Source: Methanobacteriota archaeon (GTDB lineage: Archaea; Thermoplasmatota; Poseidoniia; Poseidoniales; Thalassarchaeaceae). From it: 5,660 bases of DNA. The position numbers and the translations under genes are program-made. How positions within the stretch are numbered: position 1 is the stretch's first letter; each line of letters starts with the position of its first letter. Location of the stretch: the NCBI GenBank assembly GCA_002685315.1, contig NYXJ01000088.1, positions 1 through 5,660 on the forward strand. The letters run 5' to 3'. The notes beneath the pieces were generated by a model that worked only from the letters and a program-made list of their open reading frames with translations, made no database searches and had not been told where the DNA came from. Positions 1 to 3,615 of the stretch are shown one piece after another.

Positions 1-704
1 CTTGAATTAATTATTTGTTGTGAAACAGTTGCTTGAATTGAACTTATCAAATCTCTAATCTCTCCAGCCTTTTCAAATTCTAATTCTTTAGAATAGTGAC
101 TCATCTCCCTATTTAGTTCTTGAATTATTTTACCTGCATTCCCATCTAAGACACTTGATACCATTTTTACAATTTCAGGATATCCTTCCGGATTAACACA
201 GGGCCCTTTACAAAGGCCGATATGCTTTGCAAAGCACCCATCTATTCCATTACAGTCTTTATCCCTTATCCCGAACTGCCTTCTCAATAACTGAATAACT
301 CTTTTTGCGGCACCTGCATCGGGAAACGGTCCCCAACGTTTATCATTCTCTGCAGGGAATCTAGTGTAGAGAATTCTTGGGTACTCTTCGTTTGTGAGAG
401 ATATAAATGGATATGATTTATCGTCTTTCAATCTAGAATTATACTTTGGTTTATGCTTACGAATCAATTCCCTTTCAAGAACTAGCGCTTCATTTGGATT
501 CTGTGTTACAATAAAATCAATTTTTTCCGCATTTGTAACCAGCCTAGGTATCATATCTCTATCTGGTTTTTTTGAGAAATAAGATTTCACTCTTTCTTTC
601 AAATTATTTGCCTTACCAACATATAACACACGTTCATTTTTTTGCTTAAAAAGATATACTCCGGGCCTATTTGGAAGATCAATTTGACTACCCTCGAGTG
701 CCAT
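1..704 (-). CDS. uvrC: UvrABC system protein C, excinuclease subunit (N-terminal 234 residues; 3' end outside window)
   Basis: UvrC makes the incisions on both sides of a DNA lesion after UvrA and UvrB have found it; it acts in the cytoplasm on the UvrB-DNA complex. The visible part starts with a GIY-YIG nuclease domain (about residues 12-92). It has PGVYLF at 14-19, YVGKA at 28-32, the LKERV segment at 35-39 holding the expected catalytic arginine (R38), NEALVLE at 71-77 with the catalytic-type glutamate, and the conserved asparagine in KPKYN (N88) followed by LKDDKSYPF. Cysteines 151, 157, 165 and 169 (C-x5-C-x7-C-x3-C) match the cluster known to bind an iron-sulfur centre in UvrC. Residues about 193-225 (LNREM, KELEFEKAGEIRDLI) are the UVR motif that contacts UvrB. 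UvrC is usually near 600 residues, so the C-terminal RNase H-like nuclease and HhH domains lie beyond the left edge. The ATG at 704 places PGVYLF at the usual distance from the N-terminus. No Shine-Dalgarno precedes it, which suggests a leaderless mRNA. No frameshift is seen. Confidence 0.97.
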   Translation of the reverse strand, partial: MALEGSQIDLPNRPGVYLFKQKNERVLYVGKANNLKERVKSYFSKKPDRDMIPRLVTNAEKIDFIVTQNPNEALVLERELIRKHKPKYNSRLKDDKSYPFISLTNEEYPRILYTRFPAENDKRWGPFPDAGAAKRVIQLLRRQFGIRDKDCNGIDGCFAKHIGLCKGPCVNPEGYPEIVKMVSSVLDGNAGKIIQELNREMSHYSKELEFEKAGEIRDLISSIQATVSQQIINS

Positions 705-761
705 AACAGTATGAACGGGATAGGTGAATACCCATGAACCCTAGACCTACTCGAGTGTCAT
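693..761. repeat. 12-bp near-identical direct repeat CTCGAGTG[C/T]CAT over two divergent start codons
   Basis: CTCGAGTGCCAT lies at 693-704 and CTCGAGTGTCAT at 750-761, one mismatch in 12, offset by exactly 57 bp. The first copy ends on the uvrC start codon (CAT is its complement). The second overlaps the ATG of the divergent ATPase gene. Each has the palindromic core CTCGAG. The copies may be paired operator half-sites or the remnant of a short duplication of the uvrC start. On the minus strand the distal copy reads M-T-L-E then a TAG stop, in the same frame as the M-A-L-E that opens UvrC. The sequence between the copies shows only weak further similarity. The match is read directly; its function is inference. 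Confidence 0.5.
705..759. promoter_or_regulatory. Divergent promoter region between uvrC and the STAND ATPase gene
   Basis: These 55 bp must hold signals for both genes unless transcription enters from elsewhere. There is no Shine-Dalgarno in front of either ATG, which suggests leaderless transcripts. No strong TATA box is seen. The best candidate is the AT core of GTGAATACCC (725-733; GGGTATTCAC on the other strand), which lies about 25 bp before the uvrC ATG and about 30 bp before the ATPase ATG, so one weak element could serve either direction. In-frame TAG at 742-744 closes the frame upstream of the ATPase start. Confidence 0.35.
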
Positions 762-2931
762 GCTCAGCGACACTGAGAGGGGTATTCTTTCGCGACTTTC
801 AGAGTTTAGTGAAGAAATAGAAGCAAGTTGGGACGTACCTAGAGCCCTTTCGTTACCTGGGCTTGCAGATTCTCTTGGGCTTGTCCGTTCTTCACTACAT
901 AAACCGTTATCTAAGCTTGAAGAAGAAGGTCTAGTTTTCACTCGGGTTGCTCATGTCATTGGAGGAGGATCTCGAAAACGAAAGGTGATTCATATTACTT
1001 CTCTTGGTAGAGAAAAGGTCAATACTTTCGAAAATAATCCTCTAATTAAAAATGGTAAATTATTTGGGACATTCCCCGATATCTCTAAAATATTCGGTAG
1101 AGAAAATGATAAACAAATATTAACAAAACAGATATTTGAAGGAGACAGTATTTTTCTCAGTGGATTGCCCGGGATTGGTAAGACAAGCCTTGTTAGAAAC
1201 ATAGTTCCTGAGATTCTTGAGTTTGGGTGGACCGTAAGGTGGGCAACCTGTTATTCAAATACAGACATCTCAGATATCGCTTTACAATGGACTGAAAAAA
1301 AGTCTTTACGTGACATATCTTCTTTAACTTCATACTGTGGTAAGAATAAAAATCTTCTAATAATTGATGAAATACAAGAAGTACATCCTAGACATATAGA
1401 TAGTATTGGAAAGTTATTGAATCAATTAAAAGACAGCAGAGCATCGATATTAGTAATAGTTCGTTCGCCAAATCCTCTCAATTATATAGAAGGTTTTTCG
1501 GAACATCGTTTATCAGGATTGGATGAAATTGAAGGTAAAAATCTTCTTCCAAAAGATATAGATCAAGTTAAGGCATTAGAAATTGTTTCAGCATTGGGAG
1601 GACATCCTCTTGCATTGCATCTATGGAGTCCTGAAAGTGAATTGCCCGAAGAAGTTGAGGCGGTTCAGAATTTTGTAGAATCTAATGTGATTAGCAAATT
1701 AACTAGTGATGCTCTTTTGACATTAGATGAGCTAAGTTTGAGTCCTATTCCTCTAGATGTAAATGAAATTTTTGACTCTAATGGAATTGGCGAATTAGAT
1801 GATTCTGCTATTCTACGTTGGTTTGAGCAAAAATCAGAACCTCACCATTTAATTAGAAATGTTCGCCGTTCTTTGTGGTCAGATATTGAAAGAGAAAAGA
1901 TGCATGAAAAAGCGGCTAAATATTGGTCTGAAAGAGAAGGTGACGAAGCTCTTTGGATTGAAACATATCATAAAATCAATTCTAAGAGTTTTCAAAATAA
2001 TAGTTTGATAAATAATATTTCCATTATTTCCAAAGAAAACAGCGCTATAGCCGCATTACTAATAGAGGATGCAATAAAGATTGAAGATAGTGATGATCTA
2101 CGTTTCAAAGCAGTTGATATTGCATTTGAAAGAGCAGAATATGAAATTATTAATAACCATCTTTCTATGATTGATGACAGCCCTCAAAAGAAGATTAGAA
2201 CAGCCAGATTGCTCAGAATTAATGGAGATATTGATTCCGCTAAAGAATTAGAAAATGAATGCTTATCATTTTTTTCTGCCGCAGATAAAATAAGATTCAA
2301 AATTTCAATGTTAGTAAGAAAATTTGATGATAGAATTCCTAGGAAAATAGAAATTCTTCTAGCAGAAGAAATTCTTTCAGAGATATATAATTTAGATTTT
2401 GAAAACATATCTGACACCGATCGTTATACCGCTGAATTAACATTAAATTTACTCAAACATTCCATTGCCTTAGATACCTCTAATTTAACTCTAGCGTCAC
2501 AATCAAGATCAGAGTTAGAAATCATACTTTCAAATAATCAAGAACATCTAATGTTGCTTGACTTACGCGCAAAGTTAGCAATTTCTAATTCATCTGAATT
2601 AATTGATTTAACTTTAGAATCTGTGCATTCTTTTATCCAGACTTGTTCAGATCAATTAAAGAAAATAAGTATTATTCATTCTACTTTGGAAGTTACCAAA
2701 CCTGATTTCCCTGATTGGTTGATAGAGTCTCATGATGGATTATTTCAACAACCATTGAGAGAGGATTTAGCAGCCCATAGGAGGATGAGTGCTCAATGTT
2801 GGTATTGGAGAGGAGTAATTCATCAATCTCATCGGTTATCATATTGGCAGGAAGCAATACATCGTTTCCGTGCTGCTGAATGTAATCAAGCTGCAAATGA
2901 ATTATTGAAAGAATTGACCAAGTCAATTTAA
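760..2931 (+). CDS. STAND-type P-loop ATPase with N-terminal winged helix and TPR-like tail (putative signal-sensing regulator)
   Basis: This 723-residue soluble protein has no signal peptide or membrane segment. Residues 1-90 form a MarR-like winged helix: helix pair with LADSLGLVRSSL (35-46), then LEEEGLV (53-59), a basic wing GGGSRKRK (68-75) and HITSLGRE (78-85). The ATPase follows: FGRE (112-115), Walker A GLPGIGKT (135-142; K141), Walker B LLIIDE (199-204; D203, E204), a sensor-1-like arginine in VIVRS (R235), and the GGHPLAL motif (280-286) typical of NB-ARC/STAND proteins. Residues about 310-405 look like the winged helix that follows STAND ATPases, ending in the LIRN and HEKAAKYW pattern. 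The rest to 723 is helical with degenerate TPR-like repeats, for example ARLLRINGDIDSAKEL (482-497) and EAIHRFRAAE (698-707). The ATG at 760 is the only reasonable start because TAG precedes it in frame at 742-744. By analogy with MalT-like and archaeal wHTH-NTPase proteins it may bind DNA and switch on ligand or partner binding. Its target is unknown, and a defence role cannot be excluded. It is divergent from uvrC. Confidence 0.85.
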   Translation: MLSDTERGILSRLSEFSEEIEASWDVPRALSLPGLADSLGLVRSSLHKPLSKLEEEGLVFTRVAHVIGGGSRKRKVIHITSLGREKVNTFENNPLIKNGKLFGTFPDISKIFGRENDKQILTKQIFEGDSIFLSGLPGIGKTSLVRNIVPEILEFGWTVRWATCYSNTDISDIALQWTEKKSLRDISSLTSYCGKNKNLLIIDEIQEVHPRHIDSIGKLLNQLKDSRASILVIVRSPNPLNYIEGFSEHRLSGLDEIEGKNLLPKDIDQVKALEIVSALGGHPLALHLWSPESELPEEVEAVQNFVESNVISKLTSDALLTLDELSLSPIPLDVNEIFDSNGIGELDDSAILRWFEQKSEPHHLIRNVRRSLWSDIEREKMHEKAAKYWSEREGDEALWIETYHKINSKSFQNNSLINNISIISKENSAIAALLIEDAIKIEDSDDLRFKAVDIAFERAEYEIINNHLSMIDDSPQKKIRTARLLRINGDIDSAKELENECLSFFSAADKIRFKISMLVRKFDDRIPRKIEILLAEEILSEIYNLDFENISDTDRYTAELTLNLLKHSIALDTSNLTLASQSRSELEIILSNNQEHLMLLDLRAKLAISNSSELIDLTLESVHSFIQTCSDQLKKISIIHSTLEVTKPDFPDWLIESHDGLFQQPLREDLAAHRRMSAQCWYWRGVIHQSHRLSYWQEAIHRFRAAECNQAANELLKELTKSI
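2912..2928. terminator. Perfect 7-bp inverted repeat at the convergent gene junction
   Basis: AATTGAC (2912-2918) and GTCAATT (2922-2928) are exact complements separated by CAA, so either strand can form a 7-bp, 3-nt-loop hairpin. It sits in the last codons of the ATPase gene, directly before its TAA, and just past the stop of the opposing RAM operon. On the plus strand AT-rich TAATTAAATTT follows; on the minus strand a weaker T-containing stretch follows. Archaeal termination depends mainly on T-tracts rather than hairpins, so this may be a two-way 3'-end structure, a stabiliser, or chance in AT-rich DNA. Confidence 0.3.
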
Positions 2932-3165
2932 TTAAATTTCAGCACCAATTAAAGTTCTAGTTTCGTAAATCCCCTCTACGGAACGAATTTCTTGTACAAT
3001 ACACTGAGTCAATTCTGATTCACTTTCCGCTTCTACCTTCACAAAAAGATCGTGATTTCCGAAAACTATCCATTGTCCTTTAACGCAATCAATCTTGCTT
3101 ACTTCTTCTCTAACTTGGACTTCACAACCTGGTTCAGTTGTTATTAAAATGAATCCTACTGCCAA
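2932..3165 (-). CDS. Stand-alone RAM domain protein (Lrp/AsnC ligand-binding domain), second gene of tandem pair
   Basis: This 77-residue protein is a single alpha-beta RAM domain, the effector-binding and oligomerisation part of Lrp/AsnC regulators, with no helix-turn-helix. It shows strand 1 (GFILITTEPG, 4-13), helix 1, VFGNHDLFVKV (34-44) with the G-x-x-D turn of the ligand pocket, helix 2 and the closing GIYETRTLIG (65-74). Such domains usually pair and stack into rings and bind amino acids or other small molecules at the interfaces. The start is TTG at 3165; no other methionine exists in the protein. GGAGG lies 7 nt upstream, within the end of the preceding gene, whose TAG stop leaves a 2-nt gap, so the two are co-transcribed and probably translationally coupled. 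Aligned without gaps, it is identical to its neighbour at 23 of 77 positions, so the two are old duplicates that have diverged. G-N-H-D replaces the G-E-Y-D of the partner, which may mean a different ligand. The specific ligand is unknown. Confidence 0.9.
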   Translation of the reverse strand: MAVGFILITTEPGCEVQVREEVSKIDCVKGQWIVFGNHDLFVKVEAESESELTQCIVQEIRSVEGIYETRTLIGAEI

Positions 3166-3167
3166 AC

Positions 3168-3401
3168 CTAAGCCTCCACCGCTATCAGAGTCTCAGTTTT
3201 CTGAACTCCTGGAATTGAGCGCATATTACCAATCAAGGTTTTCGCCATTTCTTTTTCATCTTCAAAATCAATTCTTGCTACAAGATCATATTCTCCATAT
3301 GCTACATGAGTCTCGCTTACACTATCAATTTCCAACAGTGCAAGATAAACCTCCAGCTCTCTCTGTGGTTGGCATTTGAATAATACAAAGGCAGTACTCA
3401 T
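3168..3401 (-). CDS. Stand-alone RAM domain protein (Lrp/AsnC ligand-binding domain), first gene of tandem pair
   Basis: This is a single RAM domain without DNA-binding part: strand 1 STAFVLFKCQP (2-12), helix 1 with ELEVYLALLEI (15-25), VAYGEYDLVARI (33-44) with the G-E-Y-D ligand-pocket turn, a second helix, and SIPGVQKTETLI (62-73). Proteins of this type sense small molecules and may modulate full-length Lrp-family regulators by mixed oligomers, but that is inference here. Three ATGs are possible (3416, 3413, 3401). I chose 3401 because GAGG lies 6 nt upstream, the resulting 77 residues equal the length of the paralogue at 2932-3165, and the domain's first strand begins right after it. Starting at 3416 would add MMRIR (82 residues). 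The gene leads a two-gene operon, with a TATA-like element near 3451-3457 on this strand. Confidence 0.9.
   Translation of the reverse strand: MSTAFVLFKCQPQRELEVYLALLEIDSVSETHVAYGEYDLVARIDFEDEKEMAKTLIGNMRSIPGVQKTETLIAVEA
3173..3177 (-). promoter_or_regulatory. Shine-Dalgarno GGAGG that fixes the TTG start of the second RAM gene
   Basis: On the minus strand GGAGG lies inside the last codons of the first RAM gene, 7 nt before the TTG at 3165. It is a perfect match to the 16S anti-Shine-Dalgarno core. It supports the rare TTG start and coupled translation within the operon. Confidence 0.75.
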
Positions 3402-3407
3402 TCTTAT

Positions 3408-3411
3408 CCTC
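3408..3411 (-). promoter_or_regulatory. Shine-Dalgarno GAGG that favours the 3401 start of the first RAM gene
   Basis: GAGG on the minus strand (within ATGAGGAT) ends 6 nt before the ATG at 3401. It lies inside the coding region if translation begins at the upstream ATGs (3416 or 3413), so it argues for the shorter product. Confidence 0.6.
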
Positions 3412-3440
3412 ATCATTAACGCGCTGACTTACACTTTATT

Positions 3441-3475
3441 ATGACTCGTTTATTATACTATATCTGCAGACTCAT
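3441..3475. repeat. Imperfect inverted repeat flanking the divergent TATA region
   Basis: ATGACTC (3441-3447) and GACTCAT (3469-3475) form an inverted repeat with one central mismatch. They also share GACTC as a direct repeat. They flank the AT-rich core between the RAM operon and the beta-helix gene, a position where a repressor or activator could act on both promoters. The arms are short, so chance is a real possibility. Confidence 0.3.
3451..3463 (-). promoter_or_regulatory. TATA-like element for the RAM operon
   Basis: The minus strand reads ATATAGTATAATA here, the most AT-rich stretch of the 115-bp divergent region. An archaeal TATA box centred near 3455 would start transcription about 26 bp downstream, near 3429. 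That gives a leader of roughly 28 nt containing the GAGG before the ATG at 3401. The box is close to a palindrome, so it could also serve the other strand. Confidence 0.45.
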
Positions 3476-3486
3476 TTGTCCACCAT

Positions 3487-3495
3487 TGATATATG
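3487..3495 (+). promoter_or_regulatory. TATA-like element for the beta-helix gene
   Basis: TGATATATG is centred about 25 bp before the ATG at 3517. That is the spacing expected if transcription starts at or next to the start codon. Together with the lack of any Shine-Dalgarno before this ATG, it suggests a leaderless mRNA. Confidence 0.45.
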
Positions 3496-3516
3496 CTGTA
3501 GCACTGCCGTTGATTC

Positions 3517-3615
3517 ATGCCCGCCCCGTATTCTGCTGAATTTAGGCGTGCAATTTTTCTAGTTTCTATTCTCTTATTTTCTTCAGTTATATTTGCTCCA
3601 ATGACTTCTTTAGCA
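3517..3615 (+). other. Sec-type signal peptide of the beta-helix protein
   Basis: The 33 residues have a short polar start, a pair of arginines at 10-11, a hydrophobic core at about 13-26 and a small-residue S-L-A cleavage site. There is no lipobox cysteine after it and no twin-arginine consensus, so export by Sec with signal peptidase I cleavage is the likely route. Confidence 0.7.

Noticed and set aside
394..582. 62-residue plus-strand ORF inside uvrC
   Set aside because: It is a shadow of the UvrC reading frame, which is fully conserved there.
724..734. Strong divergent TATA box between uvrC and the ATPase gene
   Set aside because: The AT core is only about four bases and does not match the archaeal consensus well, so I kept it only as a weak suggestion.
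747..1202. Minus-strand ORFs (747-941 and 990-1202) within the ATPase gene
   Set aside because: They are antisense to the winged helix and ATPase domain, with serine- and proline-rich low-complexity products and no start signal.
2184..2926. Minus-strand ORFs (2184-2417 and 2693-2926) within the ATPase tail
   Set aside because: Both are antisense to the TPR-like coding region and show no domain. The second abuts the RAM operon by chance of the stop positions.
760..2931. Orc1/Cdc6 replication initiator
   Set aside because: FGRE plus Walker motifs with a winged helix recall Orc1/Cdc6, but here a winged helix is N-terminal, a GxP STAND motif follows the ATPase, and the long TPR-like tail has no place in that family.
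3095..3379. 94-residue plus-strand ORF opposite the RAM genes
   Set aside because: It is antisense to both RAM genes, whose domain pattern and ribosome binding sites are clear, and its own product shows no recognisable family or start signal.
760..3416. Anti-phage defence island
   Set aside because: STAND ATPases can be defence proteins, but there is no nuclease, protease or other effector domain, no mobile element and no second defence gene here. uvrC and RAM proteins are housekeeping neighbours.
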